From Leuconostoc suionicum (lineage in GTDB: Bacteria; Bacillota; Bacilli; Lactobacillales; Lactobacillaceae), in the NCBI RefSeq assembly GCF_001891125.1, contig NZ_CP015247.1, positions 1,506,501-1,570,500 on the forward strand: 64,000 nucleotides of DNA. The letters are read 5' to 3'. Below are positions 1 to 8,277 of this stretch, piece by piece (the first letter of the stretch is position 1; every line of letters begins with the position of its first letter). The notes under the pieces were generated by a model. The model saw nothing but the letters and a program-made list of their open reading frames with translations, did not search any database and had not been told where the DNA came from. Made by a program: the position numbers and the translations under genes.

Positions 1-878
1 AAGTTTTCTAACAAACGATCATAACGACCGCCGCTAAATAAATAACGGCCTAAACTTGGAACAAAACCGCGTATAATTGTGCCCGTATAATATGGTTGTG
101 GTGAAGCCGCTGCCAAATCAACCGTAACTGCAACTGCTGGATAATGTTTGTGCGTATATTCAGCTAATTTCAACCAGCCATTGATAATATCATTAACTGC
201 CGGTATTTCTTGCAGTTGCCACATCACTGTTTCGCCATCTTCACCAAATGCTAAGGGCCAGCCAGCTAACCCCTCCGGGAAATCAGGAATAGTGGCCCGC
301 AGTTCCTCAAAGACCGATACATTTTTTTGCTCAATAGCTTGCTTCATACGTTGTCGCAAGTCCTGATCTAATTGCAAATTTTCTAAAACCACATCAATAA
401 AACGAGCATCACTCAAAACCACCTGTACATCAACAATTCCAAACTCTTGCGCAAATTTGAGCATCGTGTCTAGTGCTTGAATTTCCGCATCAAAACTTTG
501 ATCACCAATAAGCTCAATGCCGGCCTGAGTTTCTTGATTGTAATCGCCCGACAAGCTATCAGTTCGTCTAAAGACATCCCCTATATAATAAAGTCTGGAC
601 ATACTATTTTGTTGTCGATTGGCTGATAAAAAACGCGCAATTGGCAAGGTCAGGTCTGGACGTAAAACTAAGTTTTCACCAACCTGATCAAACAAACGAA
701 AAACATTCTTGTTTTGATATTTATCAAATGTACTCTCCCGCTCGATCAATGGTGTATTAATCGGCGTAAAATCAGCCTCATTTAGGATCGTAGTTATCAT
801 CTGTGAAATTTTCTGTTTTTGTTGTAATTTTTCACCAAATTCGTCTCGCGAACCGGCCGCTAATACTTTATCGTTCAT
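1..878 (-). CDS. hisZ: ATP phosphoribosyltransferase regulatory subunit HisZ (3' end beyond window)
   Basis: The open frame runs leftward from an ATG at 878, preceded by AGGAGA, and leaves the window without a stop, so the C-terminus is missing. The translation is a histidyl-tRNA-synthetase-like class II fold: an early block ending in TPLIERE, then LRPDLTLPIARF, then SGGRYDRLLENL next to the edge. HisZ is the catalytically inactive HisS paralogue that partners the short HisG in the first step of histidine biosynthesis. I prefer HisZ over true HisS because the His-type T-box leader upstream fits a biosynthetic operon; HisS cannot be fully excluded without the C-terminus. It is probably the first gene of a his operon continuing leftward. 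Confidence 0.85.
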   Translation of the reverse strand, partial: MNDKVLAAGSRDEFGEKLQQKQKISQMITTILNEADFTPINTPLIERESTFDKYQNKNVFRLFDQVGENLVLRPDLTLPIARFLSANRQQNSMSRLYYIGDVFRRTDSLSGDYNQETQAGIELIGDQSFDAEIQALDTMLKFAQEFGIVDVQVVLSDARFIDVVLENLQLDQDLRQRMKQAIEQKNVSVFEELRATIPDFPEGLAGWPLAFGEDGETVMWQLQEIPAVNDIINGWLKLAEYTHKHYPAVAVTVDLAAASPQPYYTGTIIRGFVPSLGRYLFSGGRYDRLLEN

Positions 879-899
879 TTTTATCTCCTAAATGCCATA

Positions 900-1181
900 T
901 AACACAAAGACGCCCTTACAAACTGTTAAATTAGTTTGCAAGGACGTCTTCACGTGTTCCCACCTTGATTTCAATTTTACTTACGTAAAAAAGCTCAATA
1001 GCCTGCTAACACAGGCTTATTCGGTATCGGGAATTTCCGGAATGGCTTTGTAACCACTCAGCTCGTTGGTGTGTTTTCATTAATAATACTGGCGTTCATC
1101 TCAATGCGTTAGCTTGAACACTTCCTGTACAGTATGACTATTAACTACTTTTCCAACTTCAGCTAAATAATTTATTAAGTT
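900..1181 (-). promoter_or_regulatory. T-box leader (tRNA-His type) controlling hisZ
   Basis: Read on the minus strand, the leader starts just after the promoter at 1188-1215. Stem I is closed by AGCU-gaa-GUUGG pairing with CCAAC-g-AGCU, a K-turn-like base. Above it is a specifier loop with AGUA on the 5' side and GAAAACACA on the 3' side (about 1078-1070), capped by GUUAAU/AUUAAU. The T-box core AAGGTGGGAACACG lies at 953-966. The base after UGG is G, which would pair with a C discriminator; among bacterial tRNAs C73 is characteristic of tRNA-His. A CAC codon followed by A is present in the specifier loop (1073-1071). The leader ends in a terminator-type stem. Uncharged tRNA-His would favour antitermination. 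Confidence 0.85.
906..950 (-). terminator. Terminator stem of the his T-box
   Basis: On the minus strand AAGACGTCCTTGCAAACT pairs with AGTTTGTAAGGGCGTCTT around a short A/T-rich loop, a long stem directly following the T-box core. Its 5' arm is the region that the antiterminator would sequester. The tail is U-rich but interrupted. It sits 28 bases before the hisZ start. Confidence 0.75.
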
Positions 1182-1187
1182 ATTTTC

Positions 1188-1215
1188 ATTTTACAACAAT
1201 TATTATATATGTCAA
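1188..1215 (-). promoter_or_regulatory. Promoter of the his T-box leader
   Basis: On the minus strand a perfect TTGACA (1215-1210), a 16-base spacer and TAAAAT (1193-1188) precede the T-box leader. Transcription would start near 1181. Confidence 0.7.
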
Positions 1216-1293
1216 TACTTATTTTAATATAATCTTTTTCATAGTACGCTATTACTATTGAATCAAATAAATAATCGATAAATGGTTGCTATT

Positions 1294-2406
1294 TTAATAA
1301 TCGTTTTCAACTACTATATGCCCTCTACCATTCTTTTTGGAACGATATAACAAGTCATCAGCGGCATCAAACGTCAACTTCAAATTATACTTGTGGTGCC
1401 TTGAAAAACTGATTCCTACTGAAAAACTCATATGATGTCCCTTGTCTCCTAAAGGTATTTCCAAAAAGTCATTTTGAATATTTTTCAGGAAGTGTTTAAC
1501 ATCAGTAAACATGCTAGGATTAAATATCCATACAAATTCTTCGCCACCATACCGATATATACCCAAATCGGTCGGACTTAGTTTATAAGCTAAATTTTCT
1601 CTTAAAAAAATTGAAAACTGCCTCAGTACTTGATTTCCAACTTCATGCCCATATGTGTCATTAACATTTTTAAAATAATCTAAATCAAGAATGGCAATTC
1701 CAACATCAACATTTTCATCAGCATTTGTTAACACATCTTGTTCAAATTTTTTATAATTAAAGAAACCAGTCAACTTATCGAATAATACTTCTTTCTGCAA
1801 TTCAGTATTGTTATTTTGCAGTGTTGTAACTTGAAAATAAACCTTGCGAACAATTAAGAGTGTAATTACGGCCACACTAGCGCGGATAATCCAGTTTGTC
1901 GGTTGGTTAAATATACTATATATAACAACATGCGGAATATATGGTGCAAGGAACAGATTTGTTGCTACAATAAGCACTTCAGAAATAATCATAGAAAGTG
2001 TCTGATTAGCAATCAACTTATCGGATACTTCCATGTAAATAATAACCATTACCGCGACTGCCAATGAAGCCACAATATTTATCACCGTTAAATGGCCATC
2101 AACAAACAACATATACAACATTCGCACAAACGGTGTAATAATTACTAAGATGATAGCTTGTTTTTTATCTACTAAATAAAAAATTAGAAGTGCTAATAAA
2201 TATTCATGAGCTACAACACCAATAAAATGATACGAAACGGACATTGCAGTATAAAGCATGGCAACGTAAATTATAGGTTTTATCCACTGTTCATAACGGC
2301 TTCCAGAATCACTATACATTAAAAACTTCATACTGATTAGCGTGGAAATCGCCAAATTCATGATGATTACCATTAAAATTATATAACTAAATAAATAGGT
2401 TATCAT
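1294..2406 (-). CDS. Membrane diguanylate cyclase (GGDEF)
   Basis: This 370-residue protein has about six hydrophobic segments in residues 1-190, then a GGDEF domain. Visible motifs are DKLTGFFNYKKF, LDLDYFKNVNDTYGHEVG and the active-site GGEEF at 287-291, followed by SVGISFS. It should make cyclic-di-GMP from two GTP at the membrane. The product-inhibition I-site (RxxD five residues before GGEEF) is absent: the equivalent is SPTD, with one extra residue before GGEEF. The ATG overlaps the TGA of the EAL gene by four bases, and TGAGG precedes it. It is the last gene of the GH8-glycosyltransferase-EAL-GGDEF unit. The sensory role of the membrane part is unknown. Confidence 0.92.
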   Translation of the reverse strand: MITYLFSYIILMVIIMNLAISTLISMKFLMYSDSGSRYEQWIKPIIYVAMLYTAMSVSYHFIGVVAHEYLLALLIFYLVDKKQAIILVIITPFVRMLYMLFVDGHLTVINIVASLAVAVMVIIYMEVSDKLIANQTLSMIISEVLIVATNLFLAPYIPHVVIYSIFNQPTNWIIRASVAVITLLIVRKVYFQVTTLQNNNTELQKEVLFDKLTGFFNYKKFEQDVLTNADENVDVGIAILDLDYFKNVNDTYGHEVGNQVLRQFSIFLRENLAYKLSPTDLGIYRYGGEEFVWIFNPSMFTDVKHFLKNIQNDFLEIPLGDKGHHMSFSVGISFSRHHKYNLKLTFDAADDLLYRSKKNGRGHIVVENDY

Positions 2407-3128
2407 TTATATGCCTCATTTATACACTCTTTTGGTTTGCCAATATACCACCCTTGTTGATGTATTACTCCTATATTTTGTAAAAATATTAAACTGTCAA
2501 TACTATCAACACCCTCAAAAATAAAGACTATACTATTAGTGTGAGCTAAATGTGCCCATTCTTTTAAAAGTGAAATACCTATTTTTCTCGGCATATATTT
2601 AAAGTTTTCCCAAGAATATTTTATACCATCAATTAAGTCTATGTTATCCTGCACGCAAGATAATGTATTTCTTCCACTGCCAATATCATCAACAAAAATT
2701 CTGTACCCAATTCTTCGAATTTCTTTTACATTATTAAAAAAAATGTCTTTTTCGCTTATACTATAAGGTCTTTCGGTAATTTCAACAATAATCCTTGAAG
2801 ACCATTTGCCCATATTTTCGAAAAATTGCAGTGTTTCTGGGAATTTAAATTGTATAATTTCTAAATTAATTGAAAATATAGTACGCGTATTTTTTTGAAG
2901 CATTTCTGTTAAATGACTTTCAAAAAAAGATAATACCATTTCATTACCTGAAGCGGTTTTTAGCAAATCAAAAAATATGTTTCCAGGAAATTTTTTTGTT
3001 TTCCTTGAACGTAACAAAACTTCATAAAATTCAATTGTTTTTTGTTGCTTAGCAGTGACTTTGACAACAGGCTGCATCACAAGATATAAATCGTCAACTA
3101 CTTTTAATTGTTCGTGATAGTCAGTCAT
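2403..3128 (-). CDS. EAL-domain cyclic-di-GMP phosphodiesterase
   Basis: This is a 241-residue stand-alone EAL domain without a signal peptide or membrane segment. The signature is EVLLR (E36). Other expected catalytic positions are present: N88 in SINLE, E119 in VEITE, D147-D148 in FVDDIGSG, K170, E205 in FEGVD and Q225 in QQGW. The A-to-V change in EAL, IKYS in place of the usual KID, and FEGVD for AEGVE make it divergent, but no acidic metal ligand is obviously lost. It would hydrolyse c-di-GMP to pGpG and oppose the adjacent cyclase. GGAGAG precedes the ATG. It lies 49 bases after the glycosyltransferase. A degenerate, receptor-only EAL remains possible. Confidence 0.85.
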   Translation of the reverse strand: MTDYHEQLKVVDDLYLVMQPVVKVTAKQQKTIEFYEVLLRSRKTKKFPGNIFFDLLKTASGNEMVLSFFESHLTEMLQKNTRTIFSINLEIIQFKFPETLQFFENMGKWSSRIIVEITERPYSISEKDIFFNNVKEIRRIGYRIFVDDIGSGRNTLSCVQDNIDLIDGIKYSWENFKYMPRKIGISLLKEWAHLAHTNSIVFIFEGVDSIDSLIFLQNIGVIHQQGWYIGKPKECINEAYK

Positions 3129-3177
3129 GGCTGCTCTCCGATGGTTTCAAATTAGTTTATCCTGTACCTAATTATTT

Positions 3178-5151
3178 TTAATGTGCCTTTCGTCTGCGAA
3201 GTGTATCTATCCACCACTTCACAACAATATGCCATAATCTGTTTGAATACTGTGGATCTTCATATTTCGTCGATGCTTGAGCATACGTATTTTGTATGAT
3301 ATATTCATACGCCAATATGTCGAGGTTTTCAAAAGTAATACCAATAATAGGACTGTCTTTATTTTGATGTTGCCAAACGCATTTAAAATTAAATTGAATA
3401 CCATTAATTTCAAATATGCCATGAGTATACTTGCTTACATTTTCTGTCATCAAAGCGATACGAGCACCATCTTCATTCCAATCAAGTATTTCCCCTCGGA
3501 TATTCTTTTGTTCATTAAAATTAATCAACACAGTTTGATTTGCTATGAAACGTTCTGATTTACGCAGTCTAGGACGTTCATTAGAGAGATAACTTGCCAA
3601 AATCAAAGAAAAAGAATTATAGAACAACCAAAATATATTAATATAAATTCCTTCTTTTGGAAATGGACTATCCCATACGCCAAATATAAATAAAATTCCC
3701 CTAACAAGGCCGAGCAAAGACAGAACTAACAAAACAATAATTGGCCAAGCAGTACGCCAATTATAGAAGCTATCCTCACTATTTACACCCTTACGTGTCA
3801 CAGCAAACTTTTGTTTAGATTTGAAGAATAATTCATTAAATACACCGTATGCCATGAATGGAGCAGTAGCTGTCTCATAGATATTACTTAACATAACTGT
3901 TTGCCTTTTTTCACTTACTAAGTTAAATGTTAATTGAGACGCTACAAATGATGGTAACCAAAAGACTAATATTTGACTAAAGCTTGTCTGCAGACTATAT
4001 TGCCCAAATACTAGGAAAAAGATTGGTGACATGAGAAATACAAGCTTATATACACCAGAAAACCAATAATGAATACCATCAGTATAGATAACTCGCTGCA
4101 TTAAATTGAGCCCTTTGACACGCCAAGGGTGCCATTTTTTTGCAACTTGAATATTACCACGAGCCCAACGATCACGCTGTTTAATCAAGTCTCCAAAGGT
4201 TTCAGGGGCTAATCCACTTGCCAAGTTTTCATTGACAAAACCTGTTTCCCATTTTTTAGCCTGTAGCAACATACCAGTTGCCATATCTTCAGTGATGACT
4301 CCTGTTGCGAAACCGCCAATACTATCTAAAGCTACTCTTCTAAATATAGCGTTAGAGCCAACGTACATGGTGGCATTAAACGCATCTTTTTGCTGCTCTA
4401 TACCACGCATAAAGAAGTCTTGGTCATTTCCAATTGTGTTCGTAGCAAATAAATTAAATTGGTAAGGATCATCATTAAAAAAAGTCTGTGGTGTTTGAAT
4501 AAACCCCATTTTAGGATTATGGAAATAACCTATTGTCATTTCTAAAAAGTCGGTACGCGGTACCATATCGGCATCCATAGTCACAACAAGTTCACCTTGA
4601 GAAACCGTTAATGCGTGATTAAGATTGCCCGCTTTGGCATGTTCATGTGTTGCCCTCACAACATGGTGAACTCCCAACTCCTGACACAATTGATTTACTT
4701 CACCACGACTACCATCATCACAAACATAAATATTCACTAACTCTTGAGAAGGATATTTCATTGATAGTGCAGCAACAATACTTCTCTTTAAAATAGTAAC
4801 TTCTTCATTGTAGGTCGCAATAAGAACATCAACACTCGGATAATGGCCGTCTTTATAAACATCTAGCTTCTGAATCGGACGATGAAATTTTTTGTAAAAT
4901 ATTCTGTAGAAAACTAAAGACAAACAAAATCCACCTATTTCCGCTAATATTAAAATGACACCGAGTATTATACTGAAAATACTGTTCGTTGGAATTGTCC
5001 AACCAATTCGCCAGCCCAAGTAAATCATCATAGTTATAATGTATATAATGATTAATACTTGCTTTAAAAAATGATACTTTCTGCCTAAGCCAAAACAAAC
5101 AATTGTTAAGAGTAACAGTGTCCCCTCTATACTTAAAATTAATGTACTCAT
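3178..5151 (-). CDS. BcsA-like GT2 polysaccharide synthase with C-terminal PilZ domain
   Basis: This 657-residue membrane glycosyltransferase has N-terminal membrane helices in about residues 5-85. The catalytic domain shows DDG at 145-147, the nucleotide-sugar DAD at 193-195, the acceptor-side TED at 287-289 and QRDRW at 325-329, the processive GT2 set of cellulose-synthase-like enzymes. More membrane helices lie in about 350-525. A PilZ-like domain follows, with RKSER at 530-534 matching RxxxR and DWNEDG at 557-562 matching (D/N)xSxxG except for N in place of S. By analogy with BcsA, c-di-GMP binding would open the catalytic site. The polymer is not predictable from sequence. The ATG is preceded by GGAGAATCT. 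No BcsB-like subunit is in the cluster. Confidence 0.9.
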   Translation of the reverse strand: MSTLILSIEGTLLLLTIVCFGLGRKYHFLKQVLIIIYIITMMIYLGWRIGWTIPTNSIFSIILGVILILAEIGGFCLSLVFYRIFYKKFHRPIQKLDVYKDGHYPSVDVLIATYNEEVTILKRSIVAALSMKYPSQELVNIYVCDDGSRGEVNQLCQELGVHHVVRATHEHAKAGNLNHALTVSQGELVVTMDADMVPRTDFLEMTIGYFHNPKMGFIQTPQTFFNDDPYQFNLFATNTIGNDQDFFMRGIEQQKDAFNATMYVGSNAIFRRVALDSIGGFATGVITEDMATGMLLQAKKWETGFVNENLASGLAPETFGDLIKQRDRWARGNIQVAKKWHPWRVKGLNLMQRVIYTDGIHYWFSGVYKLVFLMSPIFFLVFGQYSLQTSFSQILVFWLPSFVASQLTFNLVSEKRQTVMLSNIYETATAPFMAYGVFNELFFKSKQKFAVTRKGVNSEDSFYNWRTAWPIIVLLVLSLLGLVRGILFIFGVWDSPFPKEGIYINIFWLFYNSFSLILASYLSNERPRLRKSERFIANQTVLINFNEQKNIRGEILDWNEDGARIALMTENVSKYTHGIFEINGIQFNFKCVWQHQNKDSPIIGITFENLDILAYEYIIQNTYAQASTKYEDPQYSNRLWHIVVKWWIDTLRRRKAH

Positions 5152-5166
5152 AGATTCTCCTGGTGG

Positions 5167-6297
5167 TTATTTCAATTCGTTGTCAATCATTAATGCAGCC
5201 AATACTTTTAACGTATCAGCGTAATAGTTTTTGGATAGTGTGTCATCATATACCTGTTTTCGTAGTTTTTCTGACAGATTCTGGAATTCAGATTTTTGTT
5301 GATAAGCAGCAACCGCAATCGGCGCAGTGAATGCCATTGAACTATAATCATTTGAAGAACTACCATCCAAATTATAAACAGCTTTGATACTGTTTTGCTG
5401 GTTAAAAAATGTTAATATTTTTTTATTAATTTTTTTCAGTTCTTGGTTAGACGTTGCAAATGCTAACCTAAGTGGCACCCGATTAGCATTCCAAGCATAT
5501 TTGTTGTCATCTTCGCTTTCAAAGGTATTTGGAGCAACATTTGAGACATTATTATCAGTAACCAAAACAAAATCTGGGATTAATCCAGTTTTATTTTTGT
5601 CACTTAGTTTTTCTAAAATACGAATAGATTTAAGATAAGTTTTTTGCCAACGCTTATCATCAGTTAGTTCGTAAAATGTTTTAAAATAACTTGGTATCAA
5701 ATCCGATGTTCTAATCAGATTATTGTACTTTTCATCATTTTTTGCCCAGTTTCCAACGCGCAATAACTCATTTTCATCATTGTAATTATATTTAATCAAA
5801 TCGTTTACAATGTTAGTAGCTAACTTTTTATAGTTATATTTTCCAGTCGAATGCCACTTTTGATCAGCCATTAGTAGTGCATAGGCGATATCCATATCAC
5901 CATCCGTAGCATCAGTATTATTTTTAGCTAACGTCTGAATATTATTATTTGACTTGTTTTGTTTCCAAGCCATTAAACGATTCTGCTTACTAATAGTGTG
6001 TTGTTGATAATATATGACGAACTTATTAAAATCAGCCTGTGTGGCCAAATCTTTTTTTGCAGCTAACATCGTTATTAGCATGCCATAGCCTTGAGACTCT
6101 GAAAGTGCCTCTTGGCTATTTTTTTCATCACTGCCATTGACGAAAGTTCCTTCATTAACACTTTTAACATAATGTGACTGCCATGAATGATATAGTTTGT
6201 AAACTGGGTTAGTTCTTTTCATAATCCCTCCCACAATCAAAATAGCACTACAAACAATCACTAGAAATAGTGAAGTATATTTAATTCTTTGACTCAT
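5167..6297 (-). CDS. Membrane-anchored glycoside hydrolase family 8 protein
   Basis: This 376-residue protein has one N-terminal hydrophobic segment (about residues 8-26) and an extracellular GH8 domain. SESQGYGM at 66-73 carries the presumed general acid E67, and the family signature around ATDGDMDIA lies at 130-138. BcsZ (cellulose synthesis) and PssZ (Listeria) are known family members linked to exopolysaccharide operons. The neighbouring BcsA-like synthase, 15 bases downstream, supports a role in trimming or releasing the nascent glycan. It is the first gene of the module and starts 27 bases after hisK. Its ribosome site (GAGGATAGG) is about 13 bases from the ATG. Substrate specificity is not predictable. 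Confidence 0.88.
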   Translation of the reverse strand: MSQRIKYTSLFLVIVCSAILIVGGIMKRTNPVYKLYHSWQSHYVKSVNEGTFVNGSDEKNSQEALSESQGYGMLITMLAAKKDLATQADFNKFVIYYQQHTISKQNRLMAWKQNKSNNNIQTLAKNNTDATDGDMDIAYALLMADQKWHSTGKYNYKKLATNIVNDLIKYNYNDENELLRVGNWAKNDEKYNNLIRTSDLIPSYFKTFYELTDDKRWQKTYLKSIRILEKLSDKNKTGLIPDFVLVTDNNVSNVAPNTFESEDDNKYAWNANRVPLRLAFATSNQELKKINKKILTFFNQQNSIKAVYNLDGSSSNDYSSMAFTAPIAVAAYQQKSEFQNLSEKLRKQVYDDTLSKNYYADTLKVLAALMIDNELK

Positions 6298-6324
6298 CTG
6301 TATATTTATACCTATCCTCTAAAT

Positions 6325-7173
6325 TTATTCTTTGGTAACCTCCTCAATAAAATGATTCATCTCATCAAAATACAATCCTAACGCATCAACCTTATGAGCA
6401 TCTGATCCATAAATCAGTTTAATCCCCATCTTCACTGCTTGCTCAGCAATATCAAATGTAGGGTAACTCTCACCATTATATGGCTTACTAAAACCAGCAG
6501 CATTAAAATCTAACTGATAATTTTTTTGCTTAATCTTCTGTAGTAGTTCAGTAATCTGTTGCTTGATTACTTCATCAAATGGCGGTAATTGCAACAACTT
6601 TTGATACTTACGAATAAGGGTAATATGTCCAACACGAACCGGTATTTTTAACCCAGTATCAAAGTTTACACTTTGCATCACCGCATCATAGTAACGTTGA
6701 AACAGAACTTGCGGGTTTTGTCGTTCATCACTAAAGTATGCTGATAAGGTCTCTGGGTCATAATCAATAGGTGCAATAATCCCATCATTATTAGGCAAAA
6801 AATGCACAGACAAAACAATTTCGTCAATCCAACTAGCTTGTTCTTTCAAAAACCTACGTATGTCACTTTCATAGTTTTTAAGGTAGTCTATCTCAAACCC
6901 AGCTTTAATTGTTATTTGATCACCATATTTAACTTGAATCCGCTCAACTTCTGATTTGTATAGTAATAATTCATCAGCCGCCATTGCTGAATTATCACGG
7001 GCATCATCAGGGCCAACAAATGTCTCTAAAAACTTTTGAGGCAATGGTGCGTGTTCTGTCACAACATACTCTGTGAAACCTAATTTTATAGCATGCTCAA
7101 TATATTCATCAAGTTGCTCTGTACTTCCGTGATGAGAAAATCGTGTGTGTGTGTGTCCGTCTTTTTTTATCAT
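6325..7173 (-). CDS. hisK: Histidinol-phosphatase, PHP family
   Basis: The PHP-domain protein opens with DGHTHTRFSHHGS and continues with VTEHAPLP, GFEIDY, SVHFL, GHITLIRKY, NAAGFSKPYNGESYP and YGSDAH, the metal-binding motif series of HisK/HisJ-type histidinol phosphatases. It should dephosphorylate histidinol phosphate, the penultimate step of histidine synthesis. An in-frame GTG lies 13 codons upstream, but the ATG used here is preceded by AAGG and begins at the conserved motif. It lies after the terminator of the HAD gene and 27 bases before the GH8 gene, so it is not in the T-box operon that starts 5.4 kb further left. Cytosolic. Confidence 0.85.
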   Translation of the reverse strand: MIKKDGHTHTRFSHHGSTEQLDEYIEHAIKLGFTEYVVTEHAPLPQKFLETFVGPDDARDNSAMAADELLLYKSEVERIQVKYGDQITIKAGFEIDYLKNYESDIRRFLKEQASWIDEIVLSVHFLPNNDGIIAPIDYDPETLSAYFSDERQNPQVLFQRYYDAVMQSVNFDTGLKIPVRVGHITLIRKYQKLLQLPPFDEVIKQQITELLQKIKQKNYQLDFNAAGFSKPYNGESYPTFDIAEQAVKMGIKLIYGSDAHKVDALGLYFDEMNHFIEEVTKE

Positions 7174-7200
7174 TATAATTACCTTATTTTCTACTATAAC

Positions 7201-7224
7201 AAAAAAACACACGCCAAGTGTGTT
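7201..7224 (-). terminator. Terminator after the HAD gene
   Basis: On the minus strand AACACAC, loop TTGGC, GTGTGTT is followed by seven T, overlapping the HAD stop codon. It lies 27 bases before the hisK ATG, so hisK may depend on read-through or on a weak promoter that I could not pin down. Confidence 0.7.
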
Positions 7225-8029
7225 AAACGTTTTCTAATATTGTCTTTAGGACACCATCATTTTGATTATCAGCTACAGACACAGCAAAATCGTGCTTTAA
7301 TAATTCTGGGTCGCTATTAGTCATCGCAACCGGATGCCCAACATATTCCAACATCTCCATGTCATTTAGTCCATCGCCAAATGCCATAATATCTTTCGCC
7401 TCAACATGTAATGCATCAGCAATATACTTTAATGCATTAGCTTTGTTTACATCAGAATCAACAATATCAATCGCACCATATCCTGAAGTGGTGACATGGA
7501 CAATTTTACCTAAAATAGATTTGAGATCGTTCATATAGGCTACTTCATTATGAGATAAAACAATTGTTGACTTCAAAATTGGTTCGACCACATCATCAAT
7601 GCTGTCAACTAATGTTAAGTTTTCAAAATATTCTGAGGAAATTTTGAAGGTGTCACCAATTGCTGCCTGTGACTTTAACATGTATGTAGTTGATTGTCCA
7701 TTAAACGCCAATCCCACCGCAACATCATCGAGATATTTTTCAGTGACAGAAAAAATAGTTTTCAATGCTTCCTTAGGCAAAAATTTGACATTTTGCACTT
7801 CACCATCTAGCATCACCTCAGCACCATTATTGGCGATAATTTGATACTCACCTTCAAAGTTTTTGAAGTACTCTAAAACTTTTTGCAAATGATTGCCAGT
7901 CGCCACAATGAACTGCATATTTTGTGCTTTCATTTTTTGCAACACTTCTCGAAAAAGTGGTTCATTAATTGTTTTATCGTCTCGTAAAAAAGTTGCGTCT
8001 AGATCTGATGCTATAAGTTTAAGTGTCAT
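7223..8029 (-). CDS. Cof-type HAD-superfamily phosphatase
   Basis: The protein begins TLKLIASDLDATF, which holds the HAD motif I aspartates (DLD). IVATGN is motif II. A type-IIB cap follows, then the motif III/IV region GYGAIDIV...NKANAL and FGDGLNDMEML. This is the Cof/YkrA-type sugar-phosphate or nucleotide phosphatase group, usually promiscuous on phosphorylated metabolites; the natural substrate is not evident. The ATG at 8029 has AAAGGA in front; the longer in-frame form (to 8068) lacks support. It follows the small membrane protein gene on the same strand. Its closing hairpin ends this transcription unit. Confidence 0.82.
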   Translation of the reverse strand: MTLKLIASDLDATFLRDDKTINEPLFREVLQKMKAQNMQFIVATGNHLQKVLEYFKNFEGEYQIIANNGAEVMLDGEVQNVKFLPKEALKTIFSVTEKYLDDVAVGLAFNGQSTTYMLKSQAAIGDTFKISSEYFENLTLVDSIDDVVEPILKSTIVLSHNEVAYMNDLKSILGKIVHVTTSGYGAIDIVDSDVNKANALKYIADALHVEAKDIMAFGDGLNDMEMLEYVGHPVAMTNSDPELLKHDFAVSVADNQNDGVLKTILENV

Positions 8030-8097
8030 TATCGATTCCTTTATACATAAACGGTCTATTACGAACAAACATTAGATATATTTAAAATAAAAGTATA

Positions 8098-8277
8098 TTA
8101 TCTTTGAACCCACCACCACAATAACTTTATGAGTCCGAAGACAAAAACACCTGCCAACAGTGGCCAAAAAACAGCAAAGAAAACTGATACAAATGAAAAA
8201 TGAGAAAGGTTAAGTAAATTTGATCCAAGTAACACGACAAATACAAAAATTGGTAAAATGCGTTCTAAACTTTTCAT
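8098..8277 (-). CDS. Small membrane protein, 59 residues, coupled to ffh
   Basis: An ATG at 8277 shares one base with the ffh TAA (TAATG), giving a 59-residue frame ending WWWVQR at 8098. It has two hydrophobic segments, about residues 8-23 and 28-52, with a short basic N-terminus (MKSLER) and K and R near the C-terminal end. I do not recognise a family. The start-stop overlap suggests translational coupling to ffh. The hydrophobic pattern and the tight arrangement argue for a real gene, but no homology was checked. Confidence 0.6.
   Translation of the reverse strand: MKSLERILPIFVFVVLLGSNLLNLSHFSFVSVFFAVFWPLLAGVFVFGLIKLLWWWVQR

Noticed and set aside
1225-1290. ATAGT...ACTAT hairpin after the GGDEF gene as a terminator
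   Set aside because: It is short, has no T-run, and lies close to the his promoter; not reported as a terminator.
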